Origin: Nitzschia sp. pyKryTriq1
Lineage: Eukaryota > Bacillariophyta > Bacillariophyceae > Bacillariales > Bacillariaceae
DNA length: 64,000 nucleotides
Assembly: GCA_956465555.1 (NCBI GenBank)
Contig: OY101115.1
Coordinates: forward strand, 2,542,001 to 2,606,000
Direction: 5' to 3'
Part shown: positions 50,998 through 60,040 of the stretch, piece after piece
How positions within the stretch are numbered: position 1 is the first letter of the stretch
How the letters are laid out: every line of letters begins with the position of its first letter
Made by a program: the position numbers and the translations under genes
The notes under the pieces: generated by a model
The model's database searches: none
Told to the model about the DNA's origin: nothing
Seen by the model: only the letters and a program-made list of their open reading frames with translations

Positions 50998-51883
50998 ATG
51001 GCATCACGTTTCGCACCACAAATCGTCCGGGCGGCCAGTCGGCAATCTTCTTTGATAAGAATTTCTGCTTCCCGAAGTTTTGTATCAGCAACCTCGCCGA
51101 TGCTGGAAAAAAAGACAGTCAAGGTACCAACGATGGGAGACTCTATCACTGAGGTATGTCCATCATATTGGAGGGTGTGAGAATGGCTTTCTTCTTGTTC
51201 TCATTTTGAAATATTTCGTGTGTTCTCGCGAAAGGGTACGATCGTCGAATGGACGGCCCAGATTGGACAAAAGGTCAAAGACGGGGATGTTGTCGCCCTC
51301 GTCGAAACTGATAAGGTTACCGTGGATATCAAGGCCAACATGGATGGAGTGATTACGCAACAGTTTGGATCAGTGTAAGTGGAAATTTCGATGGTTTTGT
51401 TGTTCTTGAATGAATGGCCAGTCATTATTTGTGGGCCCACTGTTTTGTGTGTCAACCATAATTCAATCTTTATCTACTGCTCGTAGTGACGACACTGTGG
51501 AAGTGGGATCAGATCTTTATGAGCTGGATACCGAGGCCGAGGCGACAGTAGAAGCTGGTGAATCGGCTCCACTAGCGGCTGCTAGCAAACCAAAGGAATC
51601 GGCGCCAGCGCCACCCACACCGGCGGCCGCTGCCAAAGCTGCCTCTTCATCACCGCCAAAGCAAACGCAACAACAACAACAACATAGAGTTCCGTCCATC
51701 CATTTCCTAGGAAAAGAAGGATGGACACGCAAACTTGCCGGTGTTCCAGAACTTCCACCAGTGCCAACAAACTTTGGAAGACCTGCCTTCACTGAAGAAG
51801 AAATGGAAGCGTTGATGACGGGTGGGGCGAACCTGGTTCCTAATGTGAAGCAACATTCCAATGGTGCTGTCTTTGGATATTAA
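50998..51883 (+). CDS. E2o-type lipoyl domain joined to a KGD4/Ymr31-like tail (2-oxoglutarate dehydrogenase adaptor candidate)
   Basis: Exons 50998-51153, 51235-51374 and 51487-51883; introns of 81 and 112 bp (GTATGT...AAAG; GTAAGT...CGTAG); 230 residues. Residues 1-35 are a mitochondrial presequence (MASRFAPQIVRAASRQSSLI, RISASRSFVSA). Residues ~38-115 are a biotinyl/lipoyl domain of the dihydrolipoamide succinyltransferase type: GDSITEGTIVEWTAQIGQKV, DGDVVALVETDKVTVDIKAN, with the lipoyl Lys in ETDKV. Then an Ala/Pro/Ser/Gln linker. No peripheral-subunit-binding domain and no catalytic acyltransferase domain follow. The last ~60 residues (PSIHFLGKEGW; LPPVPTNFGRPAFTEEEMEA with LMTGGA) resemble both ends of KGD4/Ymr31/MRPS36, the small subunit that links E3 to the OGDH core. 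Function as an OGDH complex adaptor is inference. The ATG at 50968 adds ten residues. Confidence 0.7.
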
Positions 51884-52475
51884 AGGATTGAAACAATTTC
51901 CAAGAAGCTTTCTCAGACGGCTGCCTTGTAGCGTGAATATCACAATTCGAACATTTGGGTCTTCGTTTCCGGCGGGGGAACAACGGAGACTACAAGCTCT
52001 TTTCGTAGCGACGGTCTTTTTGAAGTACTGTAGAACTGTGATCATCGGTAGTACCTACATATGTACCTCAAAGCTTCTCTTCGAGAGAGGGAGGAATGTA
52101 TATAAATGGTATCTCTCTCGTCTAGTCTACTCTAGAGATACTTGAGAGACTTAATCGGTCTGTAAGTTGGTCGAGTAGCTTTGGACCACATCGATCAACA
52201 CAGACCTGCTGGACGACTCGATCGATCGTCGAAGCCACATCAACACGTCTGTCTGTTTGTCGTTCTACAGGAAATGACGTCATACTGTACGGTACCGTAC
52301 ACGTACACTGATACACAACGAAGAAGATTTCGTCCCACGCCCTCATCCATCAATCTTCTCCAGCTTCGTTTTCGTTTTCACCATCGACCATTATTTCATC
52401 CCTGAGACCCTCCATTGCAAAAGCAAGCGATAGTCTTATTATTGCATATCCGATTTACCTACAGACAGTAGCACC
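51884..52475. other. Spacer before RPE
   Basis: 592 bp. It contains a CTCTCGTCTAGTCTACTCTAGAGA cluster (52106-52150) and GTACGGTACCGTACACGTAC (52286-52306), two of the dispersed palindromic word families. No gene seen. Confidence 0.5.
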
Positions 52476-53367
52476 ATGACGTATCATTGTTGTCCTGCGA
52501 AAATTGGTCCGTCGGTGTTAGATTGCGACATGGCCAATCTGGCAGCGGAAGGCAAGCGCGCCTTGGCTGCGGGAGCAAGATACCTTCATCTCGACGTGAT
52601 GGATGGTCATTTTGTGCCAAACATTTCTTTTGGACCATATGTTATCGAGTGCCTCAGGAGACATATTCCGGATGTTTTCTTTGATTGCCACATGATGACG
52701 GCCGAACCGGAGAACTGGGTCGAAAAAGTGGCCAAAGCTCAAGGAAGCAGTCCAGGGCTTTTGTGCTACACCTTTCATTACGAGGCGACGGAACCACGAG
52801 GCAAAACTCAAGAAGTCATCGATCTTATCAAGGAAAACAACATGAAGGTCGGATTGACCGTCAGCCCGGACACTCCTGTCGATGCTCTGCTGAAGTATGC
52901 AGATCAAATCGGTACGTGATTCTTTCTTTGGAGTGGATATAGCCGGTGGTCGGTCGGTAGCAAAATCCGCGAACTTCTCATCCCGTCGCCTGTATTTCGC
53001 TCTCGACCGTGCGTCTTCGTCGCCCCCCATACATCAAATTTTAGATTTGGCGTTGATTATGACTGTATATCCAGGGAAAGGAGGCCAATCTTTCATTGAA
53101 GCGATGATGGAAAAAGTAAAAACTCTTCGAGCAGCCTATCCAAATCTTGATATTGAAGTTGACGGTGGAGTCAAACCAAACACTGTCGACATGGCAGCAA
53201 AAGCTGGAGCCAATTTGATTGTTTCGGGTTCCGGCGTGTACAAAGCTGACGATATGGCTTTCAACATTTCGACAATGCAGCGAAGCATCGAACAATATGG
53301 ATGTGGGAAGAAGGACAAAGAGCTAAGTCCACTTGTATCCGATGGCGAAAGTACAAAATCGACATAA
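52476..53367 (+). CDS. RPE: Ribulose-phosphate 3-epimerase, cytosolic type
   Basis: Exons 52476-52911 and 53045-53367; intron 52912-53044 (133 bp, GTACGT...TTTTAG); 252 residues. Interconverts D-ribulose 5-phosphate and D-xylulose 5-phosphate in the pentose phosphate pathway, with a divalent metal. The TIM-barrel signatures are all present: IGPSVLDCDMANL, YLHLDVMDGHFVPNISFGP (metal His and catalytic Asp), FDCHMMTAEPENWV, YTFHYEA, VGLTVSPDTPVDAL, ALIMTVYPGKGGQSFIEAMM, IEVDGGVKPNTV (second catalytic Asp), GANLIVSGSGVYK. No presequence, so it is the cytosolic form rather than the plastid Calvin-cycle isoform (inference). Confidence 0.95.
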
Positions 53368-54255
53368 AAGACGTGTCGCCATCATCTTGTTATTCCTTAG
53401 TTGTCGGTGTATATACTTGCTTATGGGAGCTTTTTAGATACAATGCCAATGTTTTAGTCTTTGTTCGTCCATATAACATCCCTTACGAATGCAGCGGATT
53501 ATGGGCAGCTTACTACTAGAGAGTGGCTATTATGTATTCTACTGTAATTACTCTCTACTAGAGTTAGAAAAGTATAATAACAAACTACTAAGACTATTAT
53601 TCGTAGTCCTCCCTACTAGTATTAGTACCGAAGTACTCTCGTAGATAATCGAAGGAATCATTTACTCTAATGAGTCCACTCGGAGTATGCGCGTCATCGT
53701 TTACTTGACATGCCTCGCCGGCGTTATCGGAACCCTTTTGTTCGCCATCGGATCGTGACTTTCAATAGTGCAGGTAGATGGTATCGTATACCGCCGTACT
53801 ATTTTGGATAGTACGGTACTTGTATCGAACTATTCGACAAGTGTGACATTATCCCTTTAAGTACATCCATGTCCGTTGGGTTCGGTGAGGGCGAACTCCG
53901 GCCAGGACAGCACCACAACGAGCAGGAATTTCCTTGAAGAAAGCGTTCTGTTGAATTCTGTTCGATTTTTTCCCGTTTCCCGCCTTTTTTCCTTACCGGT
54001 ACAGAGTACTTGTACCGGCACATAGAGCTTCCACCATTCTCAACCTTTGAATCATCGTCATCCTCATCCTCATCATCATCGCATCATCACATTATTTCAG
54101 TTGTCGTCGTCGACGAAGGCATTCTCATTCCATCGTCACCTTCGAACAGACCCCTTCTCGACTGCGGAGCGTGTTTTATCGAGGTTTCTATCCTATCGCT
54201 CCACTATTGGTAACGGAATATATTTGCTTACAAGGGCTTAGGGCTCGGTGAGATT
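53368..54255. other. Spacer with dispersed palindromic words
   Basis: 888 bp. 53510-53670 is made of CTACTAGAG/CTCTACTAGAG/ACTCTCGTAG words; 53785-53840 and 53995-54020 hold GTACGGTAC/TACCGGTAC words. TTTCCCGCC (53976-53984) is an E2F-like half-site; a (TCATCC)n-like tract lies at 54053-54085. No gene seen. Confidence 0.5.
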
Positions 54256-55875
54256 ATGAATCTATCCAATGGGACCAATGGCATCCAGCACCCTCGGCAT
54301 CCGTCCCTGGACAACTTGCGTCGGGGACAGCTCAATGGCAGTCGATCACATCCTCAGCTCCCAGCTGAGAACATTGAAAGAGGAAGTAGAGTTCGCTTTG
54401 AAGCCGATGCTGAACCTGAGAGTTTTTTTGATATTGCTTTGGATATCGGCCTTGGTATTGCAGCCTTCGTTTGTTCCATGGGCTTGATTACCGTTTTGGT
54501 GTTGCTCTATTTGATTGTTCGTCCATTCTCGGTTGGGATGGCTCGAAGGCTCTCTGCTCAGCTCGGAGCAGCTGTATTTCTCGACGCAATAGCTCTTCTC
54601 TTGCCGAACACACGAATATATCTGACGGGAGACTCGGATATTCCAAGCCCTGTGGGCACTTCTCTTCTTGCATCGAATCACTTGATGGACGGAGATTGGT
54701 ACGCTATGCTTATGCTTGGACGATGTGTTGGACTACGTGGTAGCGTCAAAGTTTTTCTGCGGAACGAAATTTTGCACCTAGATCAAAGCAATGCCAATAA
54801 TTCTCCTCGGGCCTCAAGGCGCAACTCTCCACCGTCAATCAAAAGACCCACCCTTCCGGGGAATGTTGTGGCGGGTATTCTCGATTCGATCCCTGCTGCT
54901 TCACGAAACACGACCAGCCCTGCAACGCTAAGGCACCCAACATCTCCAGATTTGTCAATGGCGGCGGCTTTGCTCCACACGTTGCTCGATTTCCCACTCA
55001 TGAATGGAGAGGACTATATTTCGAACAGAGAAAACATGTTCCAGCTTTTGCGGTCATTCACGGGTCGTGGTGGCTCTGCTGCACCTGTCCACTTGTTATT
55101 ATTCCCTGAAGGATGGTCGGTTTACAACGGCGAAGACCGAAAATCGGTGTTGGCGAGGAGCAACGCGTTCGCACGAAGGGAAGGTCGGCCACAGTTGAAG
55201 CATCTTCTTCTGCCACGCACGACCGGCTTCAATGCCAGCCTTGACAGTCTTCGAGAATCGAGTCCGGTTGTCTATGATGTCACAATGGCATATAGCGGGT
55301 ATGATGGATCTCTCCCTCCAAAATTTGACCTATCGCTCCTCTCCCTCTGGAGTCTACTGCGGCGGAAATACCCTGAGGAAGTTCACATTCGCATCAAACG
55401 ATACAGTATGGAAGAGGTGTTACAAGATGCTTCATGGCTGGACAAGAAATGGGCTGAGAAGGATCGGCTGCTTCACCACTTTTCACGACACAATTGCTTC
55501 CCCGCTGACAGTAGAGGTTTTGCTCGACACCGAGTATTTGAAACAAAATACTACTCCGTCGAAACTTCAATCGTCGCCCTTCTTCGCCTGACATTACTAC
55601 CATGTGCTGTGCCGGTCCTTCTTTTCTTATCGATCCCGATACTTTGGACTGTCTTTTGGGCATGGCTGATGTACAAGGCCTTCAAACATATCTTTCCCGA
55701 TCCGGCTGCACCCCAATCCAGCAGCAGTACGACTCCCACGGCAAACGGGGAAACTGGGCAAACCCCGATCATCCATTCCGGAAACCCCGGCACTCCTTTT
55801 ATCCCCACTACACCATTCGCGTCCCCACTCTTTTCAAATTGGCGGGACATGCTTGGAGGCGACCAGAAATCATAG
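54256..55875 (+). CDS. Lysophospholipid acyltransferase (LPLAT, LCLAT1/AGPAT-like)
   Basis: Single exon, 539 residues. Transfers an acyl group to a lysophospholipid (lysophosphatidate or lysocardiolipin-type) in the ER. Membrane segments: IALDIGLGIAAFVCSMGLIT VLVLLYLIV (about 62-90) and near the C-terminus LLRLTLLPCAVPVLLFLSIP ILWTVFWAWLMY. The catalytic H-x4-D box is NHLMDGDW (about 142); motif III is LLLFPEGWSVY (about 283; FPEGT in most relatives, here Trp); LPRTTGFNASLDSLR is motif IV. A Ser/Pro-rich insert of ~75 residues separates motifs I/II and III, longer than in animal LCLAT1. The C-terminus is Pro/Ser/Thr-rich. Convergent with ArsH, 107 bp apart. Confidence 0.85.
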   Translation: MNLSNGTNGIQHPRHPSLDNLRRGQLNGSRSHPQLPAENIERGSRVRFEADAEPESFFDIALDIGLGIAAFVCSMGLITVLVLLYLIVRPFSVGMARRLSAQLGAAVFLDAIALLLPNTRIYLTGDSDIPSPVGTSLLASNHLMDGDWYAMLMLGRCVGLRGSVKVFLRNEILHLDQSNANNSPRASRRNSPPSIKRPTLPGNVVAGILDSIPAASRNTTSPATLRHPTSPDLSMAAALLHTLLDFPLMNGEDYISNRENMFQLLRSFTGRGGSAAPVHLLLFPEGWSVYNGEDRKSVLARSNAFARREGRPQLKHLLLPRTTGFNASLDSLRESSPVVYDVTMAYSGYDGSLPPKFDLSLLSLWSLLRRKYPEEVHIRIKRYSMEEVLQDASWLDKKWAEKDRLLHHFSRHNCFPADSRGFARHRVFETKYYSVETSIVALLRLTLLPCAVPVLLFLSIPILWTVFWAWLMYKAFKHIFPDPAAPQSSSSTTPTANGETGQTPIIHSGNPGTPFIPTTPFASPLFSNWRDMLGGDQKS

Positions 55876-55982
55876 TATCAACTTACAAGTCTACTTGGCC
55901 TTTTAGGCAATTCATTTGAACGAGCGCTATTCATTAGGGGAGACTAGCTTCGATCGATCGGTCACTATTAATTTTCTTCTTC

Positions 55983-57095
55983 TTATCCCTTTCTAGATTC
56001 CTCCACGGTCTTGTTCAGCTCTTTGCTCTTTTCCTTCTCGGCTTGAGTCAATAGCCGACCTTTTTCCATCTCTTCCTTTCGTTCACTGTACCGATTTACC
56101 AAGTCATCCTTGACAGGGACCATCACCGCGGTAAATTTGGCAAATTCCTCTGCCACATCCACCACGCGTTCTCGATAGCTACTTGGTTTCATTCTCCCAT
56201 CGTCTCCAAATTCTTTCCAAGCCATGGCAACCGAACTTTGATTGGTACAGCAAGGCATTCGCATCCACCGAGCTAGCTGTCGCAACACGTTCACAGCGTT
56301 AAAGGATTGACTTCCGCCATTGACTTGAGAAACGCAACAAGTTTTGCCTTGGGTGGGACGGACCGAGCCTGTATTCAAAGGAATCCAATCAATTTGATTC
56401 TTGAAAACTCCAGTGATGGTACCGTGCATTTCGGGGGACACCCACATGTGTCCGTCACTCCAGTGGGTCAATGCTCGCAGCTCCTGTACTTTCGCCTCAT
56501 TTTCAAGATCAGGATCTCTCACTGGCAATCCTTTGGGATTGTACACGCGGACATCGCAGCCCAAGAGGTCCAACAGCCGTGCGAATTCATACGCCGACTT
56601 GCGACTGAACGAGGTCGGACGCAAGGATCCATACAACACTAATATTCTGGGAGCTCTGCCAATAGGCATCGTGTGGTAGTCAAACTTGGTAATCATATCC
56701 ATGACCTCATCCTTGATCCAACATGGTGGTGGTGGATCTTGGCCGTCGTCCCCGCTTTTCTCCCAAACAGCTCGGTGAGCGTGCCAACCACCCAATTGAC
56801 TTATGGGATCGGACTCGAACGAATATCCAGGATGCTCCAGACTATCGAAAAGCTCCTTGTTGGATCCATTCCAAAGTTCCATACTCCCTCCATTCAAGCC
56901 ATTCGATAATTCATCACTCGCTCGCTTGGTCATAGTACTGGTACTGTCGGTCGTAGAAATAGAAAAGAATCGTAGCGATGGTACTGCTGCTGTTGCCGTG
57001 GTTGGGGTGGTAAGCAGCGATGACGCAATTGTAAGGATGCTATACGCCTTTCTATTCAATGAGAAAGATGCACTAATCGCCAGAACTCGAAACAT
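55983..57095 (-). CDS. arsH: ArsH-type NADPH:FMN oxidoreductase with organelle presequence
   Basis: Single exon, 370 residues. The ArsH family binds FMN and, in bacteria, oxidises trivalent organoarsenicals or reduces quinones. The flavodoxin-like core is clear: RILVLYGSLRPTSFSRKSAY (phosphate/FMN loop GSLR-x-x-S-x-S), LGCDVRVYNPKGLPVRDPD, LTHWSDGHMWVSPEMHGTIT GVFKNQIDWIPL, TQGKTCCVSQVNGGSQSFNA, RWMRMPCCTNQSSVAMAWKE. The first ~55 residues (hydroxylated, few acids, RFFSIS) look like a mitochondrial or plastid presequence; an internal Met at residue 55 could give a cytosolic form. The C-terminal tail is Lys/Glu-rich and helical. ArsH is mainly bacterial, so ancient lateral transfer is likely (inference). 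Divergent from the TPX2-motif gene. Confidence 0.88.
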   Translation of the reverse strand: MFRVLAISASFSLNRKAYSILTIASSLLTTPTTATAAVPSLRFFSISTTDSTSTMTKRASDELSNGLNGGSMELWNGSNKELFDSLEHPGYSFESDPISQLGGWHAHRAVWEKSGDDGQDPPPPCWIKDEVMDMITKFDYHTMPIGRAPRILVLYGSLRPTSFSRKSAYEFARLLDLLGCDVRVYNPKGLPVRDPDLENEAKVQELRALTHWSDGHMWVSPEMHGTITGVFKNQIDWIPLNTGSVRPTQGKTCCVSQVNGGSQSFNAVNVLRQLARWMRMPCCTNQSSVAMAWKEFGDDGRMKPSSYRERVVDVAEEFAKFTAVMVPVKDDLVNRYSERKEEMEKGRLLTQAEKEKSKELNKTVEESRKG

Positions 57096-57662
57096 GCGAG
57101 AGTGAAGAAGAAAGATGATGATGATTCTTCAATAATGAATATTGTGTGGTGTCACCATTCAGAAAGGGATATGTTGAGTGTGTGATGTGTGTTGCCTCAT
57201 CATTGGCGGTGGGTTGTTTGCTCGGTTTGCGTTTTTGGGTTCATATTATCATTGGCACTTTACGTACGAAGTACGGACGCGTATGTATGCATGATATCCG
57301 TGTTGAGTTCGTACCGGTACCTAGGTACCTACACCCTTTGCTGCATGCCCAATCATCATTCAATTTTTTACAGAACTGTAGATGTATAAAACATTTAAAA
57401 TGGAGGCGGGTCCCTCAACATCCCAAAAAGCCCTAAAGAGAACGGACGATGATGGCATCATAACTCTTCCGGTACCAGTACAGTTAGTACTTGTACAAGC
57501 ACATCCAACATATCCTTGACGATAACCATCTCGTCAATAGATACAAAGCACTTGGAAACGACGACTCTTGCATCATACGTATTGTATTGCACGGAGTCTG
57601 AGTGAGTGAGTGAGTGAGTCGTCATCGGTCCGCCCTATTTCGCCTGCTCTCGCTTCTTCAAA
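57096..57662. other. Divergent spacer (ArsH / TPX2-motif gene)
   Basis: 567 bp. GTACCGGTACCTAGGTACCT (57312-57331) and CCGGTACCAGTACAGTTAGT (57470-57489) belong to the dispersed palindromic family. A (GAGT)n run at 57599-57617 sits just upstream of the next start. No gene seen. Confidence 0.5.
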
Positions 57663-59306
57663 ATGCCGACAACTCGAAATAGTGCCAAAAAAGAGAAGCA
57701 GGTCTCTTCCGAGATGATGACTCCAGAGGCGACTGCTGCTGTAGCTGCAGAGACGACTCCCAGTCCTCGTTATCGAACCAGGTCGCACATTCGCTCTCAT
57801 TCTGACTCGGGCACCGCGTGTTCCCCCGAGGGGGGTTTGAAGTTCCCTTTCTTTGATGATCACAATAATAATACCAGCCTCTCTCAAAACTATGACATGT
57901 TCATGTCACCAGGCAACCCGAAATCAACTCAGCAGCTTGCCACCGGTATGGATTCATCGGGGTGGGAGACAGATCTCAGTCCGATTGCTCGAAACCGAGG
58001 CAGCGATGCGAGTCAAGAAGTTCTTGATGTTCCTGTCATAAAGGATTGCAACTCCCCGGCACCGAAATCTTCTCCTGATGCCAACACTCACTCTGACGAG
58101 GGAGTCTCTGATGGTGGCGTGCGGGTGGTGGAAGCCAACCAGCTACTCTCTCCCAAATGTCCGAGCGAAGATGAAGAGGCTGACATCCGAGATCTCAGTA
58201 GTGCGCGAAAGCAAGTGGGCCAATCCTCGCATGAATTCATTGAGAGAATACGGAATGCCGCCCATCGAAGAAAAGTCGCCATGACCAAGTCGCGCGACTC
58301 ATTGGCTGCGAAGGAAGAGGAGCAGCTTCGATCCATCGCAGAAAGAATCAACCAGGCGGCTTCGGACAGTTCTTCTACTTCCCAAGAGCAAGCTGCTAGA
58401 AGGGCCGAACCTTCAAGCAAACATCGAGATTCTGTGAACGATGACAGTGTAAAGAAGAGGTTCAAAGCCCGGCCATTACCCCCTACAACTGGTGCCCTCG
58501 GATCCGGTGGATTGGATGGCGTCCCAAAGGTCGAGAAGCGGCCGACCACAACGCCATTTTCACCGTTGCTGGGTCAAAGGCGGCCACAGAAAACCAAAAT
58601 CAAGGCATTGGAAGAACCCAAGCAATCATTCAAGCCCGTCAAATCAATTCCTACTTCTCAACCTGTTATTCTAAGACCCACTCCACCCATCATTGAGAAG
58701 AAAGAAAATGAGCTCGTGCGACCTTTTAAAGCCAGAGCTGTTCCTACGGCCGTTCGTTCCGAAGGCGGCAGTGGACAGTATGGTGTGCCCAAAGTAGAGA
58801 AGCGCCCACTGACAGTTGCCATGTCACCCCAGCTCGGACCACGCCGTCGCTCAAGGTCCGCAGATGCCAGGCAACTTTCGGATGTACTAGTACCGAAGGT
58901 GTTGTTGAATGCGACGCAACCAGCGCGCGCACCAAGGATCCCGGATAGCTCCCGAATGACCCGAGCACGCACGAGATCCATGGAAACTATGTCTACGTCT
59001 TCAGTTGTAAGCAAGCCCCTTCCAAAGTTGAGCGAGAGCCCCGTACTGCTTGGCCTAAAACTGCTCACCACGCCCAGAAACGAGAATCCAATCGAAAACG
59101 ACGAGAATCTTACCCCAACATCCAACAGTAGTGCGAAGATCAGACCTTTCGAGCCATACAGTACGAGACGAGCAAAGAAGAGAGCCGAATTTGATACTCG
59201 ACGGAAAACAATGTTTGAGCTCAGAACGGAACGAGAAATCAAAGAAAGGGAAAAGGATATACGAAAGATGCAACGAGAGCTACATGTACTTCGTCAAGAG
59301 CTCTAG
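57663..59306 (+). CDS. TPX2-motif microtubule-associated protein
   Basis: Single exon, 547 residues, basic and mostly disordered. A repeated block occurs twice: FKARPLPPTTGALGSGGLDG then VPKVEKRPTTTPFSPLLGQR (from residue 267) and FKARAVPTAVRSEGGSGQYG then VPKVEKRPLTVAMSPQLGPR (from residue 355), period about 88 residues. FKAR-x-x-P ... GVPKVEKRP-x-T-x-x-x-SP-x-LG-x-RR is the TPX2-type motif that I associate with diatom TPX2-like proteins; TPX2 nucleates spindle microtubules and activates Aurora A. The C-terminus is a coiled coil (RKTMFELRTEREIKEREKDI RKMQRELHVLRQEL) after FEPYSTRRAKKRAEFD. Other SP/TP sites suggest mitotic kinase control. Orthology to TPX2 proper is uncertain. Confidence 0.7.
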   Translation: MPTTRNSAKKEKQVSSEMMTPEATAAVAAETTPSPRYRTRSHIRSHSDSGTACSPEGGLKFPFFDDHNNNTSLSQNYDMFMSPGNPKSTQQLATGMDSSGWETDLSPIARNRGSDASQEVLDVPVIKDCNSPAPKSSPDANTHSDEGVSDGGVRVVEANQLLSPKCPSEDEEADIRDLSSARKQVGQSSHEFIERIRNAAHRRKVAMTKSRDSLAAKEEEQLRSIAERINQAASDSSSTSQEQAARRAEPSSKHRDSVNDDSVKKRFKARPLPPTTGALGSGGLDGVPKVEKRPTTTPFSPLLGQRRPQKTKIKALEEPKQSFKPVKSIPTSQPVILRPTPPIIEKKENELVRPFKARAVPTAVRSEGGSGQYGVPKVEKRPLTVAMSPQLGPRRRSRSADARQLSDVLVPKVLLNATQPARAPRIPDSSRMTRARTRSMETMSTSSVVSKPLPKLSESPVLLGLKLLTTPRNENPIENDENLTPTSNSSAKIRPFEPYSTRRAKKRAEFDTRRKTMFELRTEREIKEREKDIRKMQRELHVLRQEL

Positions 59307-60040
59307 ACTTCTTATTCTGTACCCGAGTACAACATATCCATAAATATTATTAGGGGATCGCATCATCATCATCACCACAAGGTTACTTTCAAAATTACCT
59401 GTGGTCTACGAGTAGATAGACTAGCGACCTTTTGCCAACGACAGAACCCAAACGCGACGAGGTACCGGTACATACCGGTACAGTAGATAGTGAATAATAG
59501 AGGACGAGAAAATTGTTTTTTGGCGCGTCGCGTCTTTCCGTCTACCCCTCAAGACCTCGTGTCGTCCACGGGATGGCCGGCGACTGCGTGAAGCTACTTA
59601 GAAACCCTACAGCCCGTCCATCCAATACGAGCTCCCAATGGGTCAACCACCAAGCCCAGACAAGCGGGTGTTGTGCGGCCATGGATGCCTGCGCTTCCTC
59701 GTAATACTGGTACAGTAAAAGTACCGGTACCGGTACTATGAATACTCTCCCTCCGCAGTCTGCAGTCTTGCTTGTACAGTATGGTTTGCTTTACTTTACT
59801 TTTACGAAACAAGCCATTCAAGTATTCGTGCACTCTCCTGGATTGCAATACAGTCTAGCAACAACAACTGGCGCTGCGATACATATCGAACGACTCTCGA
59901 AGGGAAGAGGCAAGCTGTGAGATTTCCCAGAAAGACCAAAGAGAAGTCCCGCGTCTTTCAATCACCACTCGTCGATCCATCCCTTTCGATTCCGTGGACG
60001 ACATTTGGACACCCAAATCTGCTGAATTCATTCATTGATC
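59307..60040. other. Spacer / BRWD promoter region
   Basis: 734 bp. GGTACCGGTACATACCGGTA (59461-59480) and AGTACCGGTACCGGTACT (59718-59736) are dispersed palindromic words. TTTTGGCGCG (59518-59527) is an E2F-like half-site. No gene seen. Confidence 0.5.
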
